Shown in pieces: positions 1-11,556 of a stretch of DNA of 64,000 bases (the first letter of the stretch is position 1; every line of letters starts with the position of its first letter). The notes beneath the pieces were generated by a model. The model was not told the DNA's origin and searched no databases. It was given only the letters and a program-made list of their open reading frames with translations. Position numbers and translations under genes: made by a program. This DNA is from Gongronella butleri (lineage: Eukaryota; Mucoromycota; Mucoromycetes; Mucorales; Cunninghamellaceae). Location: NCBI GenBank assembly GCA_025201375.1, contig JAIWZP010000003.1, forward strand, positions 992,001 to 1,056,000, read 5' to 3'.

Positions 1-2084
1 TCCCTCCCCCGGCCAGATTTGTTCGTTTTTGTGACGACAAGCTGGCGGCCGACACGGAGCACAGTGTCAAAGAGGCGATGCAGATGATCCGCGAGGGCAT
101 TACCAAGGATTTACTCATGTCGCACATGGATCGGATCCGCAAAGCGTGGAAAGCACGCGAAAAGGGATTACAGCCGCCGCCACCCAAGGTCGGTGCCGGC
201 AACACGTCTGCCAACAACAGCAGCAGTATCACAAGTCCCGTGCTTCCATCCCCAGGAATCGACTCAAGGCAGAATTCCATCGATTATTCGTTCAAATCGC
301 GTCAAAACTCTGTGGATTTTTCCGCCATCAAATCGCGACAAAATTCCGTCGACAATGACGCTGCATCGACCGCCATGCAACAAGCTGCGGCCGCTTCATC
401 CATTGTTGCCACCACCACGACGACCACCTCATCTACGACGACAACAGTGCCTGCGCCGGTGTCGGCTCCCTCGTCATCGACGCCAACCACGTCGTCCGCA
501 CCGATGGCACCCGCTGTCGCGCCAATTCCTGCATCCGTGCCTGCACCGATGACAACAACGATTGAAAATCACAAAAGACCGCGTAGTGGGTCGCCATCGC
601 TATCATCATCGCCCATTTCGCCTACAAATGAACAAATTCCACCACCAATTGCCGCCGACGGGTCCAAGGATTCATCCGCCAGCCCGAATAGCACCAGCAG
701 GAAAATGTCCATGACTCCACCGCCCTCCAAAGCACCCATTATCGACACCAATGCGTCAATCGCTGGTATCGCGCCCGGTCCACCGGCGTCGGCGCCTGTT
801 TCGTCTTTTGGTGCTGCGCCATCGCCATCGGCTGCGGTCGAGCGTAAGCGACCTCGACGTACCGAGTCGATGCCGACGCAATTGGGCCACAGCAATGGCG
901 ATTTAAAGCAAAATCACACAAATCAGGGTATGGGTCCAAGGGCGGCCAGCAGTATTCATAGCTTGCTGACGTCGTCGGAAGAGCCTGTGGTTGCTGTCAA
1001 GAAAAAAGAAGAGCACACACATCCATTGCACACGTCTCCGCCTACATCTTCATCACATTCGCGTTCATCGACATCTTCTTCGTCGTCTATGCATCAACAC
1101 GCGCCACCACCTGCCAATTCACAGCCCGCCACGACCTCGTCCCCATCCTCGGCGCAACAATCCCCGCACCATGCATCATACCCCGCGCCCGCTCCGTCGT
1201 CGTCGTCGTCCTCTCGCATGTACCAATTGTCCTCTTTATTGCACAATCAGCCTCAGCAACCACCTCAACCACCTCAACAACAACAACCTCAACAACAACC
1301 GCGTGTCCCGCGCGTGCCAAAGCCGCCTCCTCCAGAACCCGCCTTTCATTATCAACATCACACGCAACAGGATGCTCATCGCACCTCGTTTATTAATTAC
1401 AGCGTGGATGTCGAGGACAGAGTGTTTATTCAGGGCCAGGTCGGCCCGGCATCTCCTTTGCAATCGCCGCATCGTGCCTCTTTCCAGCAATACACACCTC
1501 CCAATGCGCCCGCGCCTCATGCTCACCCATCACGCCAGCAGCCAATGCCACCACCACCACAACAACAACAACAGCCAATGCCACACCACCACCCTTCACA
1601 TCAACCACCCCATCAATCACCTCACCATCCACACCACCAGCCCCACCATCCGCACCACCAGCCACAGCCACAGCCACAGGCACCATTACAGCAGCAGCAC
1701 CAACAACAGCAGCAGCAGCACCAACAACAGCAGCAGCAGCAACATCAACAACAGCAGCAGCAGCAGCATCATCAACATCAGCCGCATCCGCACCACCAAC
1801 ACCACCCGCACCCCCATCAGCACCCGCAATACCAACACCACCAGCCGCAGCCACCATTCCACCCGTACGCACCCATCCCGCATCATCATCCGCACCTTCC
1901 ATCGCATGCCGCCCAACACGACCCTCATCCACAACATCATCACGCGCAAAACCACCCAAAACCCGCACCTCTGCCCCTCTCGCCCTCTGCATCTGCCCAC
2001 ACCCTATCGCCGGCATCCCAGCCGGCATCCCTTCCGGCACAAAAGTCATCTTCAAAGACAAAGCTGAATTTTATTCTCAATTGA
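1..2084 (+). CDS. 3' part of a large Ser/Thr/Pro- and Gln/His-rich protein (partial)
   Basis: The frame is open from base 3 to the TGA at 2082-2084, so the gene starts upstream of the window. A pyrimidine tract ending in CAG near base 15 could be a splice acceptor. The first ~50 visible residues are helical and charged. The rest is low complexity: Ser/Thr/Ala/Pro-rich, then Pro/Gln, then a His/Gln/Pro tail with runs of CAG/CAA and CAC/CAT codons (about 1530-1950). Three copies of SRQNS(I/V)D lie at about 264-353 and fit an Arg-x-x-Ser kinase or 14-3-3 site. A KRPRRT basic patch (about 850-865) could be a nuclear signal. Composition suggests a nuclear regulator, but I recognise no family. An AATAAA lies near 2369. 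Confidence 0.5.
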   Translation, partial: PPPARFVRFCDDKLAADTEHSVKEAMQMIREGITKDLLMSHMDRIRKAWKAREKGLQPPPPKVGAGNTSANNSSSITSPVLPSPGIDSRQNSIDYSFKSRQNSVDFSAIKSRQNSVDNDAASTAMQQAAAASSIVATTTTTTSSTTTTVPAPVSAPSSSTPTTSSAPMAPAVAPIPASVPAPMTTTIENHKRPRSGSPSLSSSPISPTNEQIPPPIAADGSKDSSASPNSTSRKMSMTPPPSKAPIIDTNASIAGIAPGPPASAPVSSFGAAPSPSAAVERKRPRRTESMPTQLGHSNGDLKQNHTNQGMGPRAASSIHSLLTSSEEPVVAVKKKEEHTHPLHTSPPTSSSHSRSSTSSSSSMHQHAPPPANSQPATTSSPSSAQQSPHHASYPAPAPSSSSSSRMYQLSSLLHNQPQQPPQPPQQQQPQQQPRVPRVPKPPPPEPAFHYQHHTQQDAHRTSFINYSVDVEDRVFIQGQVGPASPLQSPHRASFQQYTPPNAPAPHAHPSRQQPMPPPPQQQQQPMPHHHPSHQPPHQSPHHPHHQPHHPHHQPQPQPQAPLQQQHQQQQQQHQQQQQQQHQQQQQQQHHQHQPHPHHQHHPHPHQHPQYQHHQPQPPFHPYAPIPHHHPHLPSHAAQHDPHPQHHHAQNHPKPAPLPLSPSASAHTLSPASQPASLPAQKSSSKTKLNFILN
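1530..1950 (+). repeat. CAR/CAY codon repeat coding a polyGln/His/Pro tract
   Basis: Imperfect runs of CAG, CAA, CAC and CAT inside the first gene. The purest CAG/CAA stretch is at about 1688-1770. Such tracts are prone to length changes between strains. Confidence 0.5.
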
Positions 2085-4131
2085 TGCCGTGTTTCACGTT
2101 TCACGTTTTACTATTTTTTTTTTACGCGCTCGTACCCTTTTTGCCTGTTTTTTTCCCTCCCCGACCCCCCAATCACTTCATTCCCCAACTCTCCGCTCTT
2201 GCCCATTTCTCTCTTGCTTGTTTTTTTTCGCTACATCATTGCTTTGATTTGAACCGGATACCATTTCCCCTCTTCCCCCTCCCCCTCCCATTGTGTCATT
2301 AGTCGCTTTTTTTTTTTTGGTCGTGCCATCGCCCTTGTGCGTGTGCCTCTCCCTCTCCCCCTTGTGCAATAAAAGATCTTTTCCCGCCCCTTGCTTTTCT
2401 TTGTCGTTCTATTTTGCTCTGTTTTCGCTCTAATTCGTCGATGAGGCAATCAAACGGCCCCAAAATCGACACAGAGGCTCGTTCTGTGTGTGAACTTATG
2501 CGTAAAGAGTACCAGCTTCATCGCAAAAATGATTGGCCGATTTCAATCCTTTTTGTCTTCAAACGAGCATTCGAGCTTTGTTTACACGACAAGTCGCACC
2601 ATTTGCGAGCGCCGTTGCCGAGAGAAACCTTGCCTCGCCTCGAGGCGCCAACTGATTCAAATTTGAAGTCATTGAAATGGCTTTACGCGGAGAAATGCCA
2701 TAAACAATCGATTTTATGATTTTGTCCCTGTTTCTCACCGACAAGTGATTGCAGCGCGCCGAAACGCATCCTGACATGAAGAAGTGTGATAAAAGGACTA
2801 AAAAGGATTCAATTCGCAAATGTCTAAAATGCATGGCGACGCGCAAATCACAAATCAAAATTTGGGCGTGACAAGTGTCTAAATCCAAAATTCAAAAATG
2901 AGGATCCCAGAATGGGGCCAAACTTGCACACAAGAGCATCTGCATGGCGAAACCACGAAAAACACCAAGAACGAGTGGGGTCGGCTTGTTCGATGACGAG
3001 CAATGAACAAAATCACATAAAATTTCAACCGCGATTTGCCGGGGGGAAACGCGCTCCTAGTGCCGCACCGACGCGTCCACTAGCAAGAGACGCCCCAGAT
3101 ACATGGACGATGAGAAACAGACTCGTGTAGCTTGACGCTTGACGCGATTAATCACGCGTCGAAAAATTATAATGGTTTTGAAACCGCGTCAAAAGTGTCA
3201 AAAAGTCGCCCTTTTTGCTGATCACCAATGCTCACGTGCGTAGCGATCCCGTCGCTTCCTGATGATCCGATTTTCGCATCCCTGTGATCAATTTTCGTTG
3301 ACTTGGCCTTGTAGCAAAAATCGGACGCAAAACCCGTTTTACACGGAAACCTGTCAATGGACTCGTGGTTTTTATTTGGTTTTTGTCGGTTAATGACCTG
3401 TGTTTATCATGTGGTTGAGTGGAGCGGTGATCTACCAACCTAAATTTCTCCATTTTCAAGACCACGACTGCACACTTTGGGAAACCCGCGATTTTTTAAA
3501 ATCGGCATTGCGCGCCTTCAAGTGGCTTCAATGGCGCAAGAGTGGTCCATTTGAACAAGAAGGCGTGGGACACATTACACAAGGAAGAAAAATTCTTGTA
3601 AATTGTGCATTTTTCGACAAAGCATTGAGAATACCATAAAAGGACATTAATTGGCGATTTTACTGGCAGCTACCTAATTGATTGCCAGTTTTTTTCTTGC
3701 ACGACACGCGACTAGCAGAGGGCCAACTGTGCCCAGTAAATTTGGAGCGCGTCGGCTAGCGTCATCTTGGCCTCCGAGGCATCTTTTTCACGACGCACCG
3801 ATAAAACTCTGCGCCGCGCGCGTATATCTAGCCACAAAGAACCATTTAAATGCGGTGCAGGATGCCAATTCGCGTCACGTACCTGCTGGCACCAAACGAG
3901 ACGCGCCACGGCCCGTCAGGGACAGGTTGTGCCCAGGATACGTCTTGTGTGACGCCAATGCCATCGGTCGGGGCGGCGGCCCTGGAATATGGTCGCACAA
4001 GCCGCGGCGGGCCAAGCATCTGCAAAGCAAATGACGGGTCGCACACCCAAAAATAGGCAGCACTTTCTTTTCTTTTCCTCCCTTTTTTACACTTTTTTTT
4101 TTCTTTTTTTTTCCTTTTTCCATTGACGACC
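2085..4131. other. Intergenic region without a convincing gene; contains repeat copy A1
   Basis: About 2 kb. The first 300 bases are pyrimidine-rich 3' flank of the upstream gene. The remaining ORFs are short and lack coding bias. The segment at about 2810-3580 is homologous to three other places in the window (family A). The last ~60 bases before 4132 are T-rich leader of the lectin gene. Confidence 0.5.
2810..3580 (+). repeat. Dispersed repeat family A, copy A1
   Basis: Diverged repeat shared with 36640-37410 (-), 50650-51400 (+) and a fragment at 15440-15700 (-). Landmarks in order: CCAAACTTGCACACAAGAG, ACCACGAAAAA, GATGACGAGCAA, an ACGCGTC-rich middle, CAATGGAC followed by TTTTTGTCGGTTA, then CCTAAATTTCTC. 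There is no long ORF and no obvious terminal repeats. The ends are approximate. Confidence 0.5.
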
Positions 4132-5233
4132 ATGGCCACCAGCTACGGATTCCCCACAGGCACGCATTTCTACATAAAGTCTGCCAAGACAGGCACTGTG
4201 TTGGACGTGTTTGATGGGCAAACCAATGTAAGATGCGAAATCTGGCCGCGCGAATTATGCCTGATTGACCTTTTTTTTTTTTTTTATTTCTTGTCACCTT
4301 GATGCATCCAGGACGACGCGAACATTATTCTTTGGCAACAGGTGAGGGGGAGAGAATGCACATGCAATGCCCAGGCCGCTGAATGGAGGCGAATGGATGC
4401 CAATTCTCGTTTGTTTTTGATAGAAAATGCATGACAATGACAACCAAGTAAGCCTTTTATCCGCCTCATCCGATTTTTTTCTGCTTGCTTGGCCGCTCAC
4501 CAATCTCCATTGTGTAGCTCTGGTCTTTTGAGGATGGCTTCCTTGTCAATTACAAGTCGCAGCGCGGTAAAACCCGAGCATACAGCCATGGCCCTTGTGA
4601 AAAAGGGAAGCGTGCGACTCTTGGACTGACGCAAATTCATGTTTCATCTGGCCCCCCATAGTGCTGGACATCCGAGGAGGCACGTAAACAAAAGAAATAG
4701 AGGGACCGGCTCACCATCCGACGTTGAACCTTATAATTTTTTTTCTTTTGATTGTCGCGTGTTTCAGGGGATCTCAAGTCCGACAGTGCCATTGTCCAAT
4801 ATGCTAAGAAGCAGACAAAGTAAATACACGCGGGTCCCATACAAAATCAGCGTATCATATCACCGTGGGGCCTCGAATCTCATTGGCCCGCTCCCCCTTT
4901 TTTTGAATTTTTTTTACGCGTCGTAGGACGCATAACCAACGCTTTGGGTACCGCGACGGCTACATTTATGCATTGGCAGACCCGCGCCTCGTGTTTGATA
5001 TCAAGGTACCCTCAGCAGCAAGGCTAAAAAAGAGGCAAACGACGCGCTGATGTGCTGTGTCTCGGTTTTTCTTTATTTTTTTTTTCATTCGCGGCAAACA
5101 GGGAGGCAGTGACAAGCAAGGCACGCGTCTCATCATCTACAAGAAGAAATCAAGCGATCACGACAATCAACAATGGGTGCTGGAGCCTTTTGAAAAGGCA
5201 CGCTTTAATCAGCCTTATGGTCAAAATGCCTGA
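4132..5233 (+). CDS. Ricin-B-type beta-trefoil lectin-like protein (159 aa, 8 exons)
   Basis: Exons 4132-4227, 4312-4341, 4424-4447, 4518-4566, 4662-4679, 4768-4819, 4927-5005 and 5102-5233 sum to 480 nt. The product has the repeating pattern of a beta-trefoil lectin: a start like FPTGTHFYIKS, VLDIRGG and VFDIKGG units, and NQRFGYRDG and NQQWVLEPF motifs (QxW class). There is no signal peptide, so a cytosolic carbohydrate-binding or stress/storage role is likely. There is no enzymatic toxin domain. The intron after exon 5 must use a GC donor (4680-4681) to keep the GGDLKS motif in frame. A GGAATAAA follows the stop. Confidence 0.5.
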
Positions 5234-5473
5234 CGGAATAAAAAAAACAACGAGTTGACCGCGACCTGTAGCATGTATACGCTCTTTCCATATTACCGCT
5301 AGCTCTCATTGCTTGGAAAGGACCATGGGCTGACGCGTGCCCATGTCTTTCACTTTTTTTTTAACTTTTAAAACAAAGAGATATGCTGAAATGGCAAATT
5401 CACGATTAAACATGTGCAAGGCCGCTTTTATGAGACGCAAGAACCTATTTTTGCGCTTAGTTGCGCTGCTACA

Positions 5474-7983
5474 CTACTGAAATGCTTTCCGGAGAAGCTC
5501 CGTTTCCTGTGAATCAAGAAACAAGACCTTGGCAAGGATGGGCAATAGGGCCTGGACAACAAAAACACGAAAAGAAAGGGTCAATTGCGGCCCGCTGGCG
5601 TCCTCACTTTGCCATCCGCCTTGTTGTCACTCGCACCATGACTTTTAAATCCACGCACAAGCGCCCCCAAACGCGGTGCTCACGTACCTGTTTGTTTTCT
5701 GCCACCAGAAACTTGAGCGTCACGTTCTTGATATACTCATTGCTCATGTTTTGCCGCTTGTCGACGCCGTCTAGCTTGCGAATCTCGGCCTTGAGCACCT
5801 GGGGTAACCCAATTGGGTGTCAGTTGTCAAGCGCAAAATGCGAATCAACGCATCAATTCGCGTCAATTCGCGCATAGTTTACCTTTTCTTGGGTTCTTAA
5901 CGCCGCCAATTGATCTTCGTTGTCTTGCAGCAGGTCTTGCAGCTTGAAGACTTGCTTTTCCAGGTAGTCTGTCTTGTCTTCTTGCGGTTTAACCACCAAG
6001 GGCGAGAGCAAATTGACCATGGAGGCTGGAATCACGTAAAAAAAAAAAATGAACACGACCCCTTTTTTTCCATCGTGCTTTCCATTCAATTTTCTCTTTT
6101 TTGAACTTACAATAAACGTCCAATGAGGGCTGATAGGTCATCTTGTCGTTGGGCGCGGTATGATCTTTTTGTGTAGGCGAGGCGGGATGAGAATTGGTAT
6201 TGCCAGTGGCAGCGGCTGGATCTTGGTTTTGAAGCATGGCAATCTGTTTCTGCAGTTTCTCGAGCTCCTGGTCCTTTGTGGCCACCAGCTCGCGTAATCG
6301 TGCATTGTCGTCATTTAGGTATTCTGTGATTTTATCCATGGCATCCTGCTGCTCCTTTTCCTGTGGCGTGAGCTGCCTCTGGGGCATGCGCGGGTCATCG
6401 GACTGCTGCTGCTGGGGCTGGGGAACGTGAGGGTCGGGGGATGCCCTTCGAGACAGAGGCGAGCCGACCAAGGCACGCGCCAGCACAGGGCTTTGGGTAT
6501 TGGGCGACGGCGTTGTGGCTGTGATCATTGGCGAGTCCGGCGTCATCTCTTTAAGCAGCCGGTCGTGTGCCGCCTGCAGGGTCTTGAGCGCTAAATGAGA
6601 ACCAAAAAAAGAAGAAGAAAAGAGAAGAAAAAAGATTAAATACGAAACAAAAAACGAAAAAAACAATGATTTCTGACGCACAGACGCGTCAATAAAAGTT
6701 CCCATCTTACCTTTTTCATGATGCTCCTTGTCCTGTTGTGCCTGCTGCTCCAATTGCTCAATTTGTCGTTGTTTGTCATCGACCTGCTGCTTGATCGCAT
6801 CCATGGAAGAGAGCTTGGCCTGCAAGTCGCGTAATCGATCCAGGGATTGGCGGAGGTCGGCATCCAGCAAGGAGATCCGGTGCTGTTGCTGTGAATTGGT
6901 TGTTTCGTGGTCCCTATATGACAAAGAAACAACGCGAAAAACACGGGAAATCTCGTTAGTGGGCGCGTTTAATCATAAATTTCGTTTTTGAACTTGCATG
7001 TTTTCCATGGTCAGCCGCTTCAATTGGTCCTGGAGTTGAGTCATCTGATGGTCGCTGGCAGGCGATTGGCGCTTTTCGAGCAATTGATGCGCACGCTGCT
7101 TGTACTGATCATAATCCTGCTTGAGCTGGTCAAGTTGCTGCTGCAGATGCCGCTGGCTGGCATCACGCTGCTCCATCTCGCCCTGGTGGTTCGATCGCGC
7201 CGACTTTAGTTTGGTATCCAACGACAAAAGCTCATCTGCATGGCCGCCACCAACAACAAAAAGCAAATATTGAGTCATTTTGATTTTCCCCCTTGCCGAC
7301 CTCTCTTGCTCTTTTTTGCCTTTTTTTTTTTTTTTTTTTTTTTTTGCGCGACTCACGTTTCTGGCTGATGACGGTGTTGTTGAGCTCGGTCAGTTGTTGC
7401 TGGGCATCGGCCAATTCCTCGTTTACGCGAGAAATGGTCTGACCCTGCGATTGGATGGTGGCTCTATACTTGTCGATGTTTCGAGTGGCCTGGCCAAAGA
7501 TGTCTGTCACGGAATTGAGATGAAATGCTCACGAAAAAGATTGCATGACGGCGGCTTACCTCTCATTTTTTTCAGCTTTGCTTCATATTCGCCTTTTTTA
7601 AAACGAGAAAATTCATGCGTCAGTCATGCAATAAGGGGCAATTGATGAACATGCTACCTATTTTGCTGGTCATGTTGGCTTGCAATGCGGCATTGTCGTC
7701 GTTTGCCTTGCGGAGCTGCAGCTTGAGGTCCTGGACCTGCTCTTTTAGCTGGAATAACGCCGCTCGGGGTGTATTTGGTGTGCTTGGCGAGCTGGGATGG
7801 TCGTGCTTGGCATCCTACAGGCAAAACGTCAGTGCGATGAAGGCGGATGAACGGGTTCAGCGGGTCCTTTACCTTGAGTCTTGCTCGCAAGGCCTCCACC
7901 TCGCGCTCCAAACGCTCGACACGGCGCTCAGCAACCATAGCACGTTGCACAGAAGGAGAGTGAGCAGGCGACGAGTCTGTCAT
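5474..7983 (-). CDS. GRIP-domain golgin (coiled-coil Golgi tether, 566 aa, 10 exons)
   Basis: Exons on the minus strand: 7983-7873, 7814-7658, 7592-7560, 7503-7357, 7235-6998, 6913-6711, 6590-6111, 6025-5883, 5798-5688 and 5551-5474 (1701 nt). The protein is mostly Gln/Glu/Leu-rich coiled coil, interrupted by a Ser/Pro/Gln linker (about 6350-6560). The last two exons give a GRIP domain, with SNEYIKNVTLKFLVAENKQ followed by ALLPILAKVL. GRIP domains bind Arl1-GTP and place golgins at the trans-Golgi. The best functional analogue is yeast Imh1. The intron after the 238-nt exon appears to be GC-AG (donor GCAAGT at 6997). It diverges from MRT4 across 648 bp. Confidence 0.5.
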
Positions 7984-8631
7984 TGACTAGGCAGAGGGGA
8001 AAAAAGGAAGAAAAAGACAATAAAAGGGGGGAAAAGGTGGCTCTGCGTGGACAAAGTTGCATGAAAAGCGAAAAGGGGTTCCAGGGCCAAGGGAGATTGC
8101 CTTGAGAATGCGATTTAAACCCCGTCCTTGCCCTCCGTGAGACGCAGCTATCTAAAAAAAAAATTAAAAAAGAGCACGATGCACCCTGTGAATTGCAATG
8201 AAATGGATACATGTTCCTTACTTTTTCTGGTGCTTTTCAAGGTTTTCTTTCCCAATGGCATGCAATGGCTTGCCAATAGCTCCCAATGGCTCCAATGGTC
8301 GCCGCAGGCAATCCCACCTTGCGCGACATGACACTTCAAGCAGATATTCCAACATGAGATGAAATTGGATTTGTAAAAATACGAAAACCATCTTTTCTGA
8401 GCAATTGTCGAGTGGCATTGACCTCGGATGCAAGGACGTACAAGCGCGTGCGGGCGTGAAATGGGCCACAATGACGCGCGGATCCTGCTGTGCATGAATT
8501 TGCAGCCATTGACCCCGCCAAGCCACTGCCAAAAAAGGACACCAGAGCTCTTTTTTTTTTTTTTTTCCTCTCGCTTTTTCTTTTCTCTCTTTTTTTTTTC
8601 AACCCAATACCTCTTTATTTTTGTATTCACC
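7984..8631. promoter_or_regulatory. Divergent promoter region between golgin and MRT4 with a CCAAT cluster
   Basis: Four CCAAT pentamers lie on the plus strand at 8252, 8273, 8283 and 8292, most within (C)CCAATGG. This fits binding of a Hap/NF-Y-type complex, which is inferred. A T-rich leader precedes the MRT4 start. The ORFs here have no coding bias. Confidence 0.5.
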
Positions 8632-9528
8632 ATGCCCAAGTCCAAGCGTAACAAGATTGGTAAGGAAGACACCCGGGGATCGCGCAGGACACGGCGACTG
8701 ACAGTGATTTTTTCGATTTTTTTTATTATTTGCGCAGTGGCGTTGACGCAGACGAACAAGCAAGGCCACGAGGGCAAGGAGAAGCTTATTGAGCAGGTAA
8801 AATAGAGCGTGCCAAAGGAAAAAGACAAAAAAAAAGACAAAAGACTGACCATTTTGTGTAGATCCACGAGTGCGCGGACAACTACGAGTATATTTGGGTG
8901 TTTTCCGTGCAAGATATGCGCAACACATTCTTGAAGGATATTCGCAACGAGCTCAAGGCGTCGTCTCGCCTGTTTTTGGGCCGCAATCGAGTGATGGCCA
9001 AGGCGCTCGGCACGACACCCGAGGAGGAGTACAAGGAGGGCGTTGCGGGCCTTGCCAAGGAATTGCACAACGATGTGGGCCTCTTGTTCACCAACAAGAC
9101 CCCCGACCAGATCAAGGCCTACTTTGAAGGCTACACACAGGCCGATTACGCGCGATCCGGCAATATTGCGACACAGAGCGTCCAATTGCCCGAGGGCCCC
9201 GTCAAGCGCGGTGCTGACCCCATGCCTCACAACATGGAGCCCTTGTTACGGCAATTGGGCATGCCCACGTCCCTCGTCAATGGCATTGTCACACTCCACG
9301 CCCCCTACATGATCTGTCGCGAAGGTGAAACCCTCTCCACCAACCAAGCTCATCTTTTGGTAAAGAAGAAAACACACTTGAAATTTCTCTATTTTCAATG
9401 AGCTCATCGTCCTCGTCTTTTTTTTCTTTTTTTTTAATTACACGCAGAAATTGTTTTATCATCAATTGGCCGAATTCCGTGTGGAACTGATTTGCTACTA
9501 TCATCAAGGCCAGGTGGAAAAGTTGTAG
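8632..9528 (+). CDS. MRT4: MRT4, nuclear 60S ribosome assembly factor (uL10/P0-like)
   Basis: Exons 8632-8659, 8738-8796, 8862-9359 and 9448-9528; total 666 nt, 221 aa. The N-terminus MPKSKRNK, then VALTQTNKQGHEGKEKLI, then a P0-like core (IWVFSVQDMRN, FLGRNRVMAKALG, KRGADPMPHNMEPLLRQLGMPT) match Mrt4, which occupies the P-stalk site on pre-60S particles before P0 replaces it. Length is close to the family norm. The protein lacks the acidic P-stalk tail of P0, as expected for Mrt4. Confidence 0.5.
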
Positions 9529-9667
9529 ATGCCCCCTCCTCCTTTCCAAGTAGATCGATCCCCCTCTCTCTTTACATTTTATCTTTTTTTTTTCTTTCTC
9601 GCATTTCATATGTCTCTCTTCATTCACAAAAAAATAAAAACTCGCATTTGGTTGCCATTGGCATGAA

Positions 9668-9700
<33 letters not shown>

Positions 9701-9883
9701 GCCCCTTTTACATGCTCGGCAAGCCACTGAGGCGCGCTTTGCACAGATTAGAACACACACCAATAATGGACGCGCGCGCGCGGAGATCCAATAAAAAAAA
9801 AGTTGGTTTCCAGGTGCCCCCTCACGCATTCCAATCTCCTTTTGCTCTCTTTTTCTTTCTTTCTTTGCACCTGCCACCCCCTA
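9529..9883. other. Short intergenic region, T-rich, no gene seen
   Basis: Contains long T runs (about 9671-9700), an alternating GC run (about 9771-9782) and an AATAAA at about 9633 that could end MRT4 transcripts. Nothing else was recognised. Confidence 0.5.
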
Positions 9884-11556
9884 ATGGACACAATCAACGA
9901 CTACGGTAACACGTTGCACCGAAGCCATGATAAAATGAGCTGACACGCGCATTTTACTCTATAGAGCAGCAGCGCCTGGCCAATATCGAGCGCAACAAGA
10001 AGCTGTTGGAAGAGTTTCAGCTTGGCGAGGCACGCACCAACTTGCTCGGCAGTCCCACGTCCCCCACACCTCAAAGCACGACGACAGTGTCACGGTAAAA
10101 AGCGTAAAAAAAAACCAAGGTAGGCGCATGACCTCACACACTTTTTTGATTTTTTCTGTTTTTTTTTGGCATTAGCCCCATCAAAAAGAAAAACACACAG
10201 GGTAAACATTCGACCCACGAGACTCTGGCTCGTTTTTGCTCATCCTTTTTTTTTTCCCGCCCGCCATAGCTCGCGTTAGCAAGCCGCTTCCTCCACGTCG
10301 ACAATCATCACGGCTACGCGGCGCATCCCCGCCGAAAATTGTGCCCCTGGAGGACATTGGCGAGGCAAGCACCGAGGAAGGCATCCAAGTGAGACTAAAA
10401 TAACAAAAAAAAACAAAAACAAAAAACAGACGCGTGTGCGCGACGCGAATCTGACGCGCGTTTTTTTTTTTTTTTGAAGAATGGACCTCGGCGACAGGAG
10501 TTTGTGGATGAGCTTTGGGACGGCCGGCTTCTCAAGGCGGACGAATACTTTGACCAAGAGACACGCGACAAAGCCATTCGCTCGGACGGCCATTTCAAAG
10601 GTAAAAATCGTGTTGCTGTGCTCAATTTTGGCGCGTCTCATATGATCGTTTAGGCTGGATCATGCCTGAGCTCGTTGCCAAGTACAACTTTGAGGCATCG
10701 GCGCAAGAAGCTTGGGAAAAGAACGGCGGTGGCACATTCTCGTACAAGGACCCATTGGGCACCGGCCAAAAACGCAAGACCGGCGGCAATGGTCGCTATA
10801 GTGCCAAGGTAAAAATATGCGCAGTGCGCGAATGAAAAGCGCGTCTTGTCCTCATTCTCTCCCTTTCACTTGTCTTCCCAGGCTATTGCGCAAATGCTTT
10901 TCAAAAAGAATCCAAACACCTACTTTTATCGTCACAATGAGCCGGGTGTCGTAAGAAGATGCCCCAAACCCCTTGCTGCGCTTGCATCTGATCTTTTTTT
11001 CTTTCTATTTTTCTCTAGCCACAAGAACAGGGCGATTGGACTGAGGAAGAAAAAGCCAAGTTCCTGGAGGTAAATCGAGAAGAAAATGTGGTACGTGACA
11101 CGCGATTCACTTTTCCTCTTTTTTTTTCTGTGTGCTTAGCTTGCTCGACAATATGGCTGCGGTGACAAATGGGGTCTCTTTGCCAGCTATATCCCTAATC
11201 GGTAAGAAAAGTGACTTGACAATATGGGGACCATGCTCACTGTATCATTTTTACGCGTTTTTTCTCTTTTTTTTTTTTGCAGAGTCGGCTATCAATGCAG
11301 CAGTAAGGCACAAGCGAGAGTGTAGAGGAGGAAGGAGCGCGTCTCATGCTTGCTTTTGTGCGTCTAGATTTCTACCGAAGCGTGATCTTGGCCGAGGGTC
11401 TTGTCTTTGATGACAATTATCAGGTATTAAGCAAAAAAGGGGGGCGATATCGACGAAACACGTGATCATCTGACTCTTTTCTACTTTTTTTCACTATAGT
11501 ACACGCCATCTGGCAGCGTAATCTATGTTGGCACGCACCGCGGCCGCCGCGGCTGA
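9884..11556 (+). CDS. SANT/Myb-like domain protein (295 aa, 12 exons)
   Basis: Exons 9884-9905, 9965-10094, 10176-10201, 10270-10388, 10480-10600, 10654-10808, 10882-10950, 11019-11069, 11140-11201, 11283-11302, 11368-11423 and 11500-11556 (888 nt, in frame). The N-terminal half is basic and Ser/Pro-rich. The middle carries NPNTYFYRHNEPG. The C-terminal third is a Myb/SANT-like module: DWTEEEKAKFLE, WGLFASYIPNRVGYQCS, NFYRSVI, then LVFDDNYQY. Tryptophan/aromatic spacing supports a DNA- or histone-binding fold. Similar proteins are, to my knowledge, uncharacterised in early-diverging fungi. An AATAAA follows at about 11572. Confidence 0.5.

Noticed and set aside
991..2067. Other long frames over the first gene (both strands)
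   Set aside because: They arise from the low-complexity CAN/GGN codon repeats and have no sensible protein composition.
4132..5233. Possible ribosome-inactivating toxin because of the ricin-like fold
   Set aside because: Only the carbohydrate-binding fold is present; there is no catalytic A-chain domain and no signal peptide.
7321..7345. Very long T-runs as possible assembly gaps
   Set aside because: Similar T-runs precede most acceptors in the window and joins across them stay in frame, so they appear to be real polypyrimidine tracts, though their exact length may be wrong.
8148..9230. 360-codon minus-strand frame over MRT4
   Set aside because: It runs across MRT4 introns and T-runs (as Lys/Phe strings) and reads as a shadow of the real gene.
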